This document shows positions 27,651 through 36,577 of a stretch of DNA of 64,000 nucleotides, one piece after another. Under the pieces are notes generated by a model, which had not been told where the DNA came from, ran no database searches, and worked only from the letters and a program-made list of their open reading frames with translations. Positions within the stretch are counted from its first letter, which is position 1. Each line of letters starts with the position of its first letter. This stretch comes from JAKOVR01 sp031415655 (GTDB taxonomy: Bacteria > Actinomycetota > Acidimicrobiia > Acidimicrobiales > Acidimicrobilacustridaceae): contig JANOSD010000146.1 in assembly GCA_031415655.1 (NCBI GenBank), positions 37,739-101,738 of the forward strand. The letters run 5' to 3'. The position numbers and the translations under genes are program-made.

Positions 27651-28025
27651 TCACGGCGAGAAAAAAAGGATGACAAGGACGGCGTTCAAGGTGCCGAGTG
27701 AGGCTGCGGGCACCATCAGCCGGGGTGCGTCGTGAATTCTGACGCGCACGATCAGGCCGAGGACCATCATCGCCGTGAGCCCGGCAGCAGCAAAACCTCC
27801 CAACGGCGCAATGACAAGACCAAGGATCACCCCTGCCCCGCCGAGTACCTCCATCACGCCAACGAATCGGCGAAAGGCCGGTAACCCGTACCGCTCGAAC
27901 TCTTCGCTCAATGCGGGCCGGAACAAGACCCTGAACCCGTAGTAGAGGAACGACAACCCCGACACCAGTGCCAACACCACCAAGACCACGCTGCATGTTA
28001 CGCCGACGTTGCCCGTTGCCGACAC
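27651..28025 (-). CDS. DoxX family membrane protein
   Basis: 124 residues with four helices (VTCSVVLVVLALVSGLSFLY; VMEVLGGAGVILGLVIAPLG; AAAGLTAMMVLGLIVRVRIH; ASLGTLNAVLVILFF). The segment FERYGLPAFRRFVGVMEVLG is the DoxX signature region. It lies 45 bp after the permuted photolyase gene and before the other DoxX-like gene, all on the minus strand. Confidence 0.8.
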   Translation of the reverse strand: MSATGNVGVTCSVVLVVLALVSGLSFLYYGFRVLFRPALSEEFERYGLPAFRRFVGVMEVLGGAGVILGLVIAPLGGFAAAGLTAMMVLGLIVRVRIHDAPRLMVPAASLGTLNAVLVILFFSP

Positions 28026-28070
28026 CGACGTCGACGAAACACCCTAAACGTGCGTGCGGGCAATGCGGCC

Positions 28071-29282
28071 TCAGCGCGACTTGGACCAGGCACTGAAGCT
28101 GGCGACCGAGCCGGACCTCGGGCGCTCCAACCACGGCCACGGGTGGACCTCGGCGAGGTGCAGCGCACCCGCTCTTCGCCGCCACCCGGGCACGGGAGCG
28201 AAGGTAGCGGCCAGCGGTCGTCCGGCGAGAACCCGCACGGGGTCACCAAGGTGCACCTCGAGGTCGCGTTGTGCGCCCAGTTCGGCCAGGCGGTCCACGA
28301 GGAATACGAGCCGCTTCGCCGAGAGGCGCAACCGGTCGAGCAACGCAAGGTCGAACACGAACACGGCGGGCAACTCGGGATGGGCCCGAAACGCCGGGTC
28401 ATCGTCGCCCAGGGACTCTGCGGTCAACCAGACCGCTTCCGCCGTCGAGCGGAGCTGGGCCTTCTCCGGCCCGGCGGTCTGCTCGACCGCTTCATCGTGC
28501 CGCAGGCGCGGATCGGCCTCGACTGCCTCGTACGAGGCGTCGGCCGGCCAGTCCCGGATCGGGCACGCATGTTGGTGCGGGCAGGTTCCGCAAAGCTCCG
28601 GGGCTCGGCGACGGACCTGCCGCTGCGAGAAGCCGTAGGCCTTGTCGGTGCCGGACCCGATCGTCCACTGCCAACCGAGCCGGTTGGCCGCACGGGAACC
28701 GTCGAGCAGGTGCGTGAAAAAGTGGCGTTCACCCTCACGCCAGTCGGCGCCATGGCGTACAGACCACTGTGAGGCCAGCCACATCCGGGTCTGGTTCACC
28801 ATCCATCCGTCGTGCTCGAGCTCGGCGAGGTTCACCTCCACGCAGCGCATCGAGCGGTCCCACGGCGCCGTTTCGGCTGGTGCGGCGGTCGCCAGCGAAC
28901 GACGCAAGGGCTCGCCGGTGCCTCGCCCCAAGCGGGCGTAGAGGTGTCGGCCGTACTCCTGCCAGCGGAGCTCGTCGCGGAACTTGGCGCGGTCCGCCGC
29001 GGGTCCGTCAACTGCCGACCAGACCCGGGGAAGCGTGAGCTGGCCGTGGCGGATCCACGGTGAGAGGCCCGACGCACCGCGACGCGACAGTGGCAGCACC
29101 TCGTTGCGCCGCCGGGCGTAGCCCGCGATGTCAAAGGAGGCAAGGGCTGCGTCCGCCGCCGCCTGGGTCCCCACGAAGCGGCCCGAACGCCGTGGCTCGT
29201 CGACACAGAGTCGCCCCAGATGCTCCCCCACCCACCGCACCTCGTCGCCCGGATCGGGCAACGGCAATCTCGAGTCGGTCAT
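28071..29282 (-). CDS. Photolyase/cryptochrome-like protein with permuted domain order
   Basis: 403 residues. The FAD-binding helical domain comes first: SPWIRHGQLTLPRVWSAV, FRDELRWQEYGRHLYARLG, GWMVNQTRMWLASQWSVRHG and NRLGWQWTIGSGTDKAYG (residues ~70-225). A CxxCx5C cluster follows (CGTCPHQHAC, ~232). After residue ~275 comes text like the N-terminal alpha/beta domain of photolyases: AVFVFDLALLDRLRLSAKRL and ELGAQRDLEVHLGDPVRVLA. Normal order is the reverse. The ATG at 29282 overlaps the DUF2256-DUF3253 stop as ATGA. Repair or sensory role is unknown. Confidence 0.75.
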   Translation of the reverse strand: MTDSRLPLPDPGDEVRWVGEHLGRLCVDEPRRSGRFVGTQAAADAALASFDIAGYARRRNEVLPLSRRGASGLSPWIRHGQLTLPRVWSAVDGPAADRAKFRDELRWQEYGRHLYARLGRGTGEPLRRSLATAAPAETAPWDRSMRCVEVNLAELEHDGWMVNQTRMWLASQWSVRHGADWREGERHFFTHLLDGSRAANRLGWQWTIGSGTDKAYGFSQRQVRRRAPELCGTCPHQHACPIRDWPADASYEAVEADPRLRHDEAVEQTAGPEKAQLRSTAEAVWLTAESLGDDDPAFRAHPELPAVFVFDLALLDRLRLSAKRLVFLVDRLAELGAQRDLEVHLGDPVRVLAGRPLAATFAPVPGWRRRAGALHLAEVHPWPWLERPRSGSVASFSAWSKSR

Positions 29283-29647
29283 GGCCGCCGGATCCGGATC
29301 GGCCCCTTGGCCGTCGACGGATCGACTCGCCGGCCGCCCTGGGTGATCACGGCATGACCCTCGGCGTGCAGGCGACGAGCGGCGGCACGGGCGGGCTCCA
29401 TCAGCGGTTTCCACTGGTCACCACCGACGGACTTCGCAGCGTCGTTTGGACAGATGGTCGCGCCCCGAGCCTGGCTCGAGAGCAGACCCACGATGGCCGC
29501 TTCAAGCTCTCGGTCGACCGGCCGCACCCCGCGACCACGGCACGCCGCCGAGCAGTGTCGCACCTCGTCCCAGGAACCTTCCCACTTCTTGCGCCACCGC
29601 ATCGTGCGACCGCACACGACACAGATCTTGGCGGCAGGCTCGGGCAT
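29279..29647 (-). CDS. DUF2256-DUF3253 fusion protein
   Basis: 122 residues. The N-terminus is DUF2256, a short zinc-finger-like motif: CVVCGRTMRWRKKWEGSWDE followed by HCSAACR (CxxC...CxxxC). The C-terminal ~75 residues (RELEAAIVGLLSSQARGATI, then MEPARAAARRLHAEGHAVIT) match DUF3253, a small winged-helix-like domain. DUF2256 genes commonly neighbour photolyase or cryptochrome genes; here the coupling is translational (ATGA). Confidence 0.85.
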   Translation of the reverse strand: MPEPAAKICVVCGRTMRWRKKWEGSWDEVRHCSAACRGRGVRPVDRELEAAIVGLLSSQARGATICPNDAAKSVGGDQWKPLMEPARAAARRLHAEGHAVITQGGRRVDPSTAKGPIRIRRP

Positions 29648-29775
29648 GAGCTGAAGGTACCCCCGAACCCGGCCGTCAGCTCAGTCGTCGTGGGAAAAAA
29701 TGTGATCGAAAAGTACCCCGATTTCACCGACCGTTGGGTAGCGAAGTGATCATGTCGCCTGAGCGGGAACTGGGC

Positions 29776-30711
29776 TCAGGTGACGTTCCAGGTGATGTCG
29801 AGCAGGTCTTCGCTGAGCGCCCACAGTTTGATCGCGGCCTCTTCGTCGCGTGCGGCCGCAGACACGCGGCTTTCTCCCACCGGACCTCGGGTATCGCCGA
29901 ACCTGGTTGGGCCGTAGTACGCACCGTTTTTCGCTCCGGTCCCGGCGACGGCCAGAACCTCGGGAAGTGCACCGGCGCTCGCCGACTGGGCAATCAGCTT
30001 GTTGCTGAACGTATAGAACGTCTTGAGAATCCCGGTTGGCCCCGTGCTCTGCAAGTTGGTGGCCGAGTAGCCGGGGTGGGCGCTCACGGCAATCACTTCG
30101 GAGTTGGCCACTTCAAGCCGACGAGCCAGTTCGAAGCCGTACATCAGATTGGCCAGTTTGCTGTGCGAATACGCCGTCGTCGGCGAGTAGTTTTTCGAGA
30201 ACATCGGGTCGTCGAAGCTGATGCCTCGTGCCGAGCGGTGCACGATTGAACTCACAGGCACGATCCGGCCAGAGCGGGCGGCCACGAGGTCGAAGGTGAG
30301 ATAGTTGAGCAGAAAGTGACCGAGGTGGTTGGTGCCGAACTGGAGCTCGAACCCGTCTGCAGTTTTTTGCTGAGGTGTCTGCATGATCCCGGCGTTGTTG
30401 ACAACACCGTCGAGGCCATCGGTGTGTTCGCGGATGACGTCGTTGGCACGCCGGATGGAATCGAGATTGGCGAGGTCAAGTTCGATGAGTTGCACCGTGC
30501 CAGCGCCCGGAATCTTGGTCAAGGCGGCAACAGCGTCGGCCCCTCGGGAGGCCGAGCGAGACGCAATGAACACGTCGGCGTTTGCTCGGCACAGGTATGC
30601 TGCCGCTTCGTATCCGATGCCAGAATTGCCACCGGTGATCAGGTATCGCTTGCCGGTCTGGTCATCGAGGCGCTCGATTTTCCAGTTGGTGATCGTCGAT
30701 GTTGTGGTCAT
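29776..30711 (-). CDS. Short-chain dehydrogenase/reductase (retinol dehydrogenase-like)
   Basis: 311 residues. Cofactor motif TGGNSGIG near residue 27, NNAG at ~105, catalytic Ser in PVSSIVHRSA and YSHSK (Tyr/Lys pair at ~180) are all present. Overall size and the FGTNHLGHFLL segment match the extended retinol-dehydrogenase-like SDRs, NADP-dependent with mostly unknown substrates. Its ATG overlaps the stop of the TetR gene, so the regulator probably controls it. Confidence 0.9.
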   Translation of the reverse strand: MTTTSTITNWKIERLDDQTGKRYLITGGNSGIGYEAAAYLCRANADVFIASRSASRGADAVAALTKIPGAGTVQLIELDLANLDSIRRANDVIREHTDGLDGVVNNAGIMQTPQQKTADGFELQFGTNHLGHFLLNYLTFDLVAARSGRIVPVSSIVHRSARGISFDDPMFSKNYSPTTAYSHSKLANLMYGFELARRLEVANSEVIAVSAHPGYSATNLQSTGPTGILKTFYTFSNKLIAQSASAGALPEVLAVAGTGAKNGAYYGPTRFGDTRGPVGESRVSAAARDEEAAIKLWALSEDLLDITWNVT

Positions 30712-31295
30712 GTCGAGATGCTCCTTGATGCTGATGTTCGCTGAGTGATGCCGTTCCAGAGGACGTGAAAAGCGATCTCGGCCTGGTGATCGTCGAGTTC
30801 GGAAGCGACCGCCTGGTCGAAGTGGTGTTGGATGAGCGCGGCGAGGTAGCCGAGCGGGAGGTCGACGAGGACGCCGGATTCGTTCGCTTCATCGAGCACT
30901 CGAGCAGGACCGGCGATGGCAATGCGGCCCACCGTTTGCGCCTCGACGCTGACCAGGCCGGCTTGGTGCAACAGATTCACCACGGCATGCGCCTGGCGAT
31001 GCTGGCGCGCCCAGAGGAACCACCGGTCCCATACCTGACGCATGCGGTGCTCGATCGGGTCCGCATCATCGAACTCACCGGTGGCAGTGGCAATGCCCGT
31101 CTTGATCGAGACGTACAGCGCATCGATCAGCACCTGCTTGGTGGGGAAGTAGTTGAACAACGTGCCGTTCGAGACCCCCGCCGCCTCGGCAATCCTCGCC
31201 GTCGACACGTTGATCCCGTGCTCGAAGAACACCGACAGCGCGGCCGCCAGGATCTCCTCGGGTTTGTGCTGCATCGGCCGAGTCATCATCTTCAC
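30708..31295 (-). CDS. TetR family regulator of the adjacent SDR
   Basis: 195 residues. HTH: ILAAALSVFFEHGINVSTAR and EAAGVSNGTLFNYFPTKQVL. Start codons at 31295, 31289, 31286 and 31274 are possible. A perfect 7-bp inverted repeat lies 15 bp upstream of the first. The stop overlaps the SDR ATG (ATGA), giving a regulator-enzyme pair under one operator. Confidence 0.85.
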   Translation of the reverse strand: MKMMTRPMQHKPEEILAAALSVFFEHGINVSTARIAEAAGVSNGTLFNYFPTKQVLIDALYVSIKTGIATATGEFDDADPIEHRMRQVWDRWFLWARQHRQAHAVVNLLHQAGLVSVEAQTVGRIAIAGPARVLDEANESGVLVDLPLGYLAALIQHHFDQAVASELDDHQAEIAFHVLWNGITQRTSASRSIST

Positions 31296-31309
31296 CCTAC
31301 CCCGATTTT

Positions 31310-31327
31310 AGAGTGACTACTCACTCT
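31310..31327. promoter_or_regulatory. TetR operator
   Basis: AGAGTGA-CTAC-TCACTCT, a perfect 7-bp inverted repeat with a 4-bp centre, just upstream of the TetR gene. This form is typical of operators for small TetR regulators. Confidence 0.65.
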
Positions 31328-31466
31328 GACGCCGAAGATCCCTGGCGACCGCCACGGGAAACGAACGGAACGGCAAACACGCCGCTACTTTCGGGTGGTT
31401 CACTCTCAACCCCTGAACGGGGACTGTCGCACTATCCGACATCACGTCCCAAGGAACATCCGATGG

Positions 31467-32279
31467 TCAGCGCTGCGGTGTTCTTCCAATGACGAGATGG
31501 TTCGCCACGAAGTAGCTCACTGCGTTCTCGACCTGGTCGGTGAGCGCACGGTCCCACCGTATGACGTCGTCGGCGTTGGCGAAACCGGAATCAACCATCG
31601 CCTCGCGTGCGGCCCACGAAGGAGGACGCACACCCCGACCTGGCGGTGGCATCAGGTACTCGGCTTGGCGTCCCACCAACTCGAACCCGGCGCCCAGGAG
31701 CGTGGAACCCATAACCGGCCCCGCCGCCGGATTGCGCCCCACCGAACGCAAATACGCGATGTACCGATCGGTGAGATCGGAGATGTCGGCGATCGGCGGG
31801 TCGATCCGATTCGCCGTCAGATCGCTCTCCGCGATGTAGCAACACGCGCCGGGGCGAAGAAGAACTCGCACGTGTTCGAGGATGCGAGTCACTTCGTCAG
31901 CGGTGTTGTGTGCCAATACGTGCCGCAGGCACACCACATCGAAGGAACCTGGTTCGAGTCCGGTGCTCCAGGCTTCGGCGCAGTGCACTTCCGCGTTCGG
32001 AAGGCCGGCCTCGTCGAGCAGCGCGCGTGCCGTCGCAACGGCGTCCGGCTCACGGTCGACGCCAACGACATGTCCGTTGTCACCGACCACCTGAGCTATC
32101 TCGAGGGCAACGAGGCCCGGGCCGCATCCCAGGTCCAGAACGCATGCGCCTTCGGTGATACCTGCGAGCTGCCACCAGTGGCCTTCGCGTTCACGAGCCG
32201 CCTGCGCCATGAACCGATACCGCTGGACTTCACCATCAGACAACGCCAATGCATACCTGCCACGCTCAACATCACTCAT
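31467..32279 (-). CDS. Class I SAM-dependent methyltransferase
   Basis: 270 residues. Motif I VLDLGCGPGLVALEIA at ~50, acidic ribose contact VVGVDREPDAV and the later FDVVCLRHVLAHN and LRPGACCYIAESD are canonical for the UbiE/Methyltransf_25 group. ATG 32279 was chosen because the upstream extension of the frame is unlike protein. Substrate unknown. Confidence 0.85.
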   Translation of the reverse strand: MSDVERGRYALALSDGEVQRYRFMAQAAREREGHWWQLAGITEGACVLDLGCGPGLVALEIAQVVGDNGHVVGVDREPDAVATARALLDEAGLPNAEVHCAEAWSTGLEPGSFDVVCLRHVLAHNTADEVTRILEHVRVLLRPGACCYIAESDLTANRIDPPIADISDLTDRYIAYLRSVGRNPAAGPVMGSTLLGAGFELVGRQAEYLMPPPGRGVRPPSWAAREAMVDSGFANADDVIRWDRALTDQVENAVSYFVANHLVIGRTPQR

Positions 32280-32879
32280 GGTGGGAGATCCTCGCATACC
32301 TCGCAAGGCAACGGATTCTCCTTGCGAGCAGCCCCGAGGCCAGCGCCAGGTGCCCCGTGACCTGGACCAGTTATCCCGGATGGCCGCCCGCCTTCCTTCG
32401 TGCCCTCTGTCCAACCCCTTCGCGGACCAGGGGCGAGGGGTTGAACGTTGCTCTTTCGACAATGGCCGGTGGATCTGATTCGACTGCTCCCAAACCAAAC
32501 GGTCCTTCGATCGTCACCGGTGGCGCGCTCGACCTGCGACTACTGACAGCTACCCCACTTGCCGATCGGGCGCGCCTCCAGCCACAAATCCGGCGCGACC
32601 GCGATGGCGGCAGAGATGCCGTCCAGAATGGACGCAGTAACCCAGATCGTCACGAGGACGACAGTGAGGTGGTCGCCATCTCCGTCACCAAGCTGACGTT
32701 CAACCCAGCTTGCTGTCTTGCCGTCGGCTCAATGCCGCGCCCGTCAGAGTTCAGAACGACACGACGGTGATGCCGGTCTGGTTATCGCCAACTCTTGGTG
32801 GACTGCTCAGGGAGTCAGACGTTGGGCCGCGGTGCGTCGTCTTCGGCCTCCCCTGCCCGTCACGTGCCACGCAGCAGCT
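32280..32879. other. Gene-poor stretch with possible membrane-protein debris
   Basis: Nothing intact. A minus-strand frame at about 32530-32690 reads like a hydrophobic segment (HLTVVLVTIWVTASILDGIS, then DLWLEARPIGKWG) without start or continuation. Confidence 0.25.
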
Positions 32880-33458
32880 TCAGTGGTTCTTCTCGATCAT
32901 TGAAGACCGGCGGGCGATCTGGGCGCAGATCTCCGCAGCAACGGCCGTGACGTCGTCCCATGATGCCTGGCCGACGTTCGACGACCACGTGACCACACCA
33001 AGGTGGCGATCCGCGGTGAACGCCAACGTGAGGGCCTGACCTTGACCTGACCTGCTAGCTGTCTGCTGCGCGTGAGCCCAGACTCTTGTCGCGCCCTCGA
33101 CACCGGGCGGGTCGACGTCGCCCTCCGAGACGACGGTCACCTTCGCACGGAGGTTCCGGAGAAACTTCTCGGGCGCTGCGTCAAGTGCAAGCTCGGCGTC
33201 GGTCGCCGTCGCCAGGGGTACCACTTGGACCCAAACCCATTGCTGACGCCGCTTGTCTTCGAAGGATCGCCACGCGGTGATGCTGCCGAGTTCCTGTGCC
33301 CGCCGCGCCCAGTCGGCGTGGTTGTCAATCCCCGTAAGCCAGGTTCGCTCATCGAGAACGCGCCATCCGGCGCCGGGGAGACAGCTTGCGTCAGGGAAGA
33401 CCGAAATGATTTCTTCGACGCCGGGCTTGCGGCCCAGGCTGGCCGCCATCCACCTCAT
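32880..33458 (-). CDS. Hypothetical protein
   Basis: About 192 residues from ATG 33458. Legible text such as DERTWLTGIDNHADWARRAQ, WVWVQVVPLATATDAELALD and VWSHAQ-like VWAHAQQTASRSGQGQALTL suggests a soluble alpha/beta protein of ~190 residues. No signal peptide or known motif. The frame is open much further upstream, but that part is not protein-like. Start uncertain (GTG ~33473 or ATG ~33449 also possible). Confidence 0.55.
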   Translation of the reverse strand: MRWMAASLGRKPGVEEIISVFPDASCLPGAGWRVLDERTWLTGIDNHADWARRAQELGSITAWRSFEDKRRQQWVWVQVVPLATATDAELALDAAPEKFLRNLRAKVTVVSEGDVDPPGVEGATRVWAHAQQTASRSGQGQALTLAFTADRHLGVVTWSSNVGQASWDDVTAVAAEICAQIARRSSMIEKNH

Positions 33459-34190
33459 CCGACGCGAGACGTTCACTCGCCCAGTGTGACCTCTGGCCCG
33501 TCGAACCTCAATCAGCCCTGCAGGGGTTCCCTGGTTGAACGCTCGCCGTAGGTTCAAGAGCCACGAAACGGGTCCCGGTCCGGAGAACCAGCAAAAGCGT
33601 GCAGACACAACAACGGGTGGACGTTGGGGCACGAACCCCCAACGTGTGCCTTGCACGACCACTTCGGGCGATTCGCGCCTTCCCAGGACAGCACCCGAGA
33701 GCCCCTGGGCTCGCAATGGCGAGCGAAGATCGTCGGAATTCTTCGCATCACTCCTCAATCGTGCGCTCCGACCCGGGAATGCTCCGCTATCGACTGGGTG
33801 GATTTCAACACGAACGCGGGCCGATCTGAGCTCCTACCGTTCCGGCAACGGAAGGTCAGTGTTGGCAGCGATGTCGTGGCCGATGAAGCCGGGACTGTCT
33901 CTGGCCGCGGCGCTACTGATGAGTTCGCCGGGGGCCTTTCGCCCTGGCGTCGCCGCCGCAAACGGTCACCGCTCGGGCTATCGAACGGCGACCCTGATTC
34001 GTGTACCCGTAGACCCGAGGCCTGGCCGGTGATCAGGATTTGCGCACCGCCAGCTGCCTGCACAACAGGTCGCGGTCCCCACGGCAAATGCTCCGCACAC
34101 ATCGTGCAACGACGGATCTCCGACGGCAACCCACCAGGCGAGCCCGCTATCTCCTCCCCTCTGCCGAAGCTGGCCAGCGTCCACCTGAGC
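33459..34190. other. Gene-poor stretch around a uracil-DNA glycosylase fragment
   Basis: Apart from the fragment listed separately at 33956-34129, no gene or signal is supported here. Confidence 0.35.
33956..34129 (-). pseudogene. Uracil-DNA glycosylase family fragment
   Basis: About 57 codons resemble the N-terminal part of the family found in many bacteria: RRCTMCAEHLPWGPRPVVQA, then AQILITGQASGLRVHESG and SPFDSPSGDRLR. The catalytic GQAPG motif is degraded to GQASG. No start or C-terminal part remains. Confidence 0.65.
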
Positions 34191-34241
34191 CGTTCGTTCC
34201 ATGGCGCCGTTCGTTCCATGGTGCCGTTCGTTCCATGGTGC
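34191..34241. repeat. 17-bp tandem repeat x3
   Basis: Three units of CGTTCGTTCCATGGYGC; units 2 and 3 are identical and unit 1 differs at one base. Each contains the palindrome CCATGG. It lies just upstream of the glycosylase fragment. Confidence 0.9.
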
Positions 34242-34638
34242 CTCGCACTCCTGGGCACGGGCCCGATCAACACCAGGGCGAGTACACGACGCCGACGGTC
34301 GGCACACATCGATGACCTGCGTTGGGTCCGTCTCCGAGGAGCGGCCCTTTGGGGCGGTGCCGGGAAAGCCAGAGCCGCCCGGCTTCGCCAGTTACGGGGC
34401 GGGGCCAGTGCGTCGCGGCTACTCGCGTCATGGCGCGCCATCGCGCGCCGCAATGGTGAGGTCGGTGCAGTACGCGATACGCGCGGTGGAGGCCGGTTGT
34501 TCGGTGTCGGCGCGTCATTGCATTGCGTCGATTAGCACCGTCTTGTGGCGGAGCGCGCCTCGACATTCGAAGCCGCCGAGCCCCGTCGACAAAATCGCCT
34601 AACCAGGTGTCGTCCTGCACTCGCACATCTGCGAATTG
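34242..34638. other. No gene seen
   Basis: About 400 bp between the tandem repeat and the VapC toxin gene with no supportable feature. Confidence 0.3.
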
Positions 34639-35043
34639 TCAGAGGTCGAGGCGCTCGACGGATTGGTTGGTGATCGCTGCGATCAGGTCGAAGTCCTTGT
34701 CCACATGCAACACCGTGAGCTTGGCCAGTTCTGCGGTCGCGGCGATGAGCAGATCGGGAATCGATGGTGCTCGGTGTTGCCCACGGTCCGCAAGCAGCAT
34801 CTGAATCTCGACGGCGCGAGCTTCGACCGCTGGAGTGATGTACTCGACCGTCATCGATGACACCGGCGGTTCACCGAGCGTGGCTCGGTGATCAGAGCCA
34901 CGACGAATGGAGTAGCCGATCTCGAGCAGGGTGATGGTCGAGATCCTGACAAGCCCGCGTTGGATGCGCGACAGCCACTCGTCGCTGGCGGTGTTGATTC
35001 TGTTGAGTGCCGACTTGTCGATGAGCCAGTTGGTCACCGCCAT
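34639..35043 (-). CDS. vapC: PIN-domain toxin, VapC family
   Basis: 134 residues, normal for VapC. Acidic metal ligands: Asp in WLIDKSAL (residue ~9), Glu in TLLEIGYS (~41), Asp in IPDLLIAA (~95) and Asp in HVDKDFDLIA (~113). VapC toxins are Mg-dependent RNases cutting tRNA or rRNA. The ATG at 35043 overlaps the antitoxin gene by 10 bp, the usual order. All catalytic residues are present, so it should be active. Confidence 0.9.
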   Translation of the reverse strand: MAVTNWLIDKSALNRINTASDEWLSRIQRGLVRISTITLLEIGYSIRRGSDHRATLGEPPVSSMTVEYITPAVEARAVEIQMLLADRGQHRAPSIPDLLIAATAELAKLTVLHVDKDFDLIAAITNQSVERLDL

Positions 35044-35246
35044 GCGGCTGCCATCACCTCGGGATCACCCAAATCAGCGGTGCGTTCGACGAAGCGGTCG
35101 AGTTGCTCGCGTGTCAGCGCCGGACCTTGCTGTTCGGCGAGAACCCGGCGCAGATACTCCGCTCGCGTCACACCGGCGCGTTGAGCGTTGGCGTCGAGCG
35201 CCGCCACAACTTCGTCGGGTACATCTCGAATGAGGATATCAGTCAT
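35034..35246 (-). CDS. vapB: Antitoxin, VapB-type
   Basis: 70 residues starting MTDILIRDVPDEVVAALDAN, a ribbon-helix-helix DNA-binding opening, with a C-terminal toxin-binding tail. ATG 35246 chosen; the longer frame upstream is not protein-like. GATATC occurs at 35235-35240 and as CGATATCG at 35255-35262, which may be the autoregulatory site. Confidence 0.85.
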   Translation of the reverse strand: MTDILIRDVPDEVVAALDANAQRAGVTRAEYLRRVLAEQQGPALTREQLDRFVERTADLGDPEVMAAAWR

Positions 35247-35592
35247 ACCCGAAACGATATCGCGCGGTTCTGGGAAGGAGCGCAAGAATCGGTCGCCCAC
35301 CTGCGACCGCCTGCCCGGCCATCCGAGATCACCACCGAGATCACCGCCGAGCCTCCGGACAAAACGACCAGATGTTCCACCCAACAACGCCCCGCCCATG
35401 CACTGGGGTTCGTCAGACCCGCTCCGTCGCCGGCACCATCAGCGTCCGCGGAACGTTCGGCATTCTCGTGCACGTGCGCCACGCGCTTCCCCGTTTCCCG
35501 GGCGGGTTGGCTCGTGAACGAAGTGTGAAGGTTCACGCCGCCGCTCGGGTGAGAACGCCGCCAGCCGCAACCAGTGGGAGTTCGCTTTTCGA
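35247..35592. other. Upstream region of vapBC
   Basis: Contains the CGATATCG palindrome (35255-35262), ~9 bp upstream of vapB. No other gene or signal is supported. Confidence 0.35.
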
Positions 35593-36168
35593 TCAGTGGA
35601 GGGATCCACCTCGTTCCAAGATGGCGACGTACTCGCCGATCTTCCGCTTACGGGTGGCGGCCCGCTTGACGTTGCCGAGCCGAAACACGAACGCGAAGCG
35701 GTTCTGCTTCGACAGCCCGGCGAATGTCGCTGCCGCGGCCGGGCTCGCGTCGAGCGCAGCCTGAAAGTCCTCGGGAACCTCATCGTCCTTTTGCCTGTAG
35801 GCCTTGTCCCACCGGCCGTCAGCCTTGGCACGATCGACTTCGGCCTGACCGCCCGGTCGCATGCGCCCTTCCTCGATCAGTCGAGCGACGTGTTCACGAT
35901 TCACCTTCGACCACGGGCTCCGGGATCGGCGCGGCGTGAATGCCTGAAGAAAGTAATCCTGGCTGTCCGATTGCTTCTGTCCATCGATCCAGCCATGACA
36001 GAGAGCTACATCGAGCGCCTCGGCGTAGGTGATGCCCGGCAGTTTCGATGACGTCTTTCGGAGCCGCAATCGCAGGCCCGAATCATCGCTCGCATTCTCG
36101 ATCCATCGTGCCCACTCTGCCGCGCTCGTAAACAGCTCGATCGGCTTGTCCGCGTGCGCAACCACCAC
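35593..36168 (-). CDS. YdeI/OmpD-associated family protein
   Basis: About 191 residues. PIELFTSAAEWARWIENAS, KLPGITYAEALDVALCHGWI (~60) and ARKRKIGEYVAILERG-type C-terminus (TRKRKIGEYVAILERG) are characteristic of this family, sometimes called bacteriocin-protection proteins. Biochemical role is unknown. GTG at 36168 is a guess among several close GTG codons. Confidence 0.8.
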   Translation of the reverse strand: MVVAHADKPIELFTSAAEWARWIENASDDSGLRLRLRKTSSKLPGITYAEALDVALCHGWIDGQKQSDSQDYFLQAFTPRRSRSPWSKVNREHVARLIEEGRMRPGGQAEVDRAKADGRWDKAYRQKDDEVPEDFQAALDASPAAAATFAGLSKQNRFAFVFRLGNVKRAATRKRKIGEYVAILERGGSLH

Positions 36169-36577
36169 CCCAAGAATAGCCAGCCAACGGCACGGCTCAC
36201 CAGGAGCGGCCTCCCACCCCCTTCCCGCCGGACCTGAATCGGACGCGCGGCGTGGGCATCGATCGGAAGTTCTGCTGCTCCGGCGCCGCCGTGATCCCAG
36301 ACGTGCCGAACGGTGACACTCCACAACGCGACGGCAACAAGACGACGACGCTTTGATCAACCACCGCACTTCGGCCCGGGCAGGGCGCTATCGATGGGGG
36401 TGCCGTGCCGCTTCGTTGGCGGGCAGAGCTATTGATCGTCGGAACCGCTCGGCATCCCCGGACGTCGAGTGCCTACTGGCCCACGCTCCCAGGGCCACGT
36501 TCGGTGGGCGTCGCTGAACGGGCCGAAGACCGCGGGCAACCGGTTCACACGAGCGCTCCACTCTTCCGTCGACCGAT
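36169..36577. other. Repeat-rich intergenic stretch
   Basis: Holds one copy of the dispersed 36-bp repeat (36369-36405) and, at 36472-36487, CTACTGGCCCACGCTC, which resembles the end of the MITE-like elements (TACTGGGACACGCTC). No gene seen. Confidence 0.4.
36369..36405 (+). repeat. Dispersed ~36-bp repeat, copy A
   Basis: CTTCGGCCCGGGCAGGGCGC followed by TATCGATGGGGGTGCCG. Nearly the same sequence is at 40395-40430, and a weaker third copy at about 37031-37059. Confidence 0.7.

Noticed and set aside
33520..33620. A tRNA-like GGTTC element on the minus strand
   Set aside because: No cloverleaf can be built around it.
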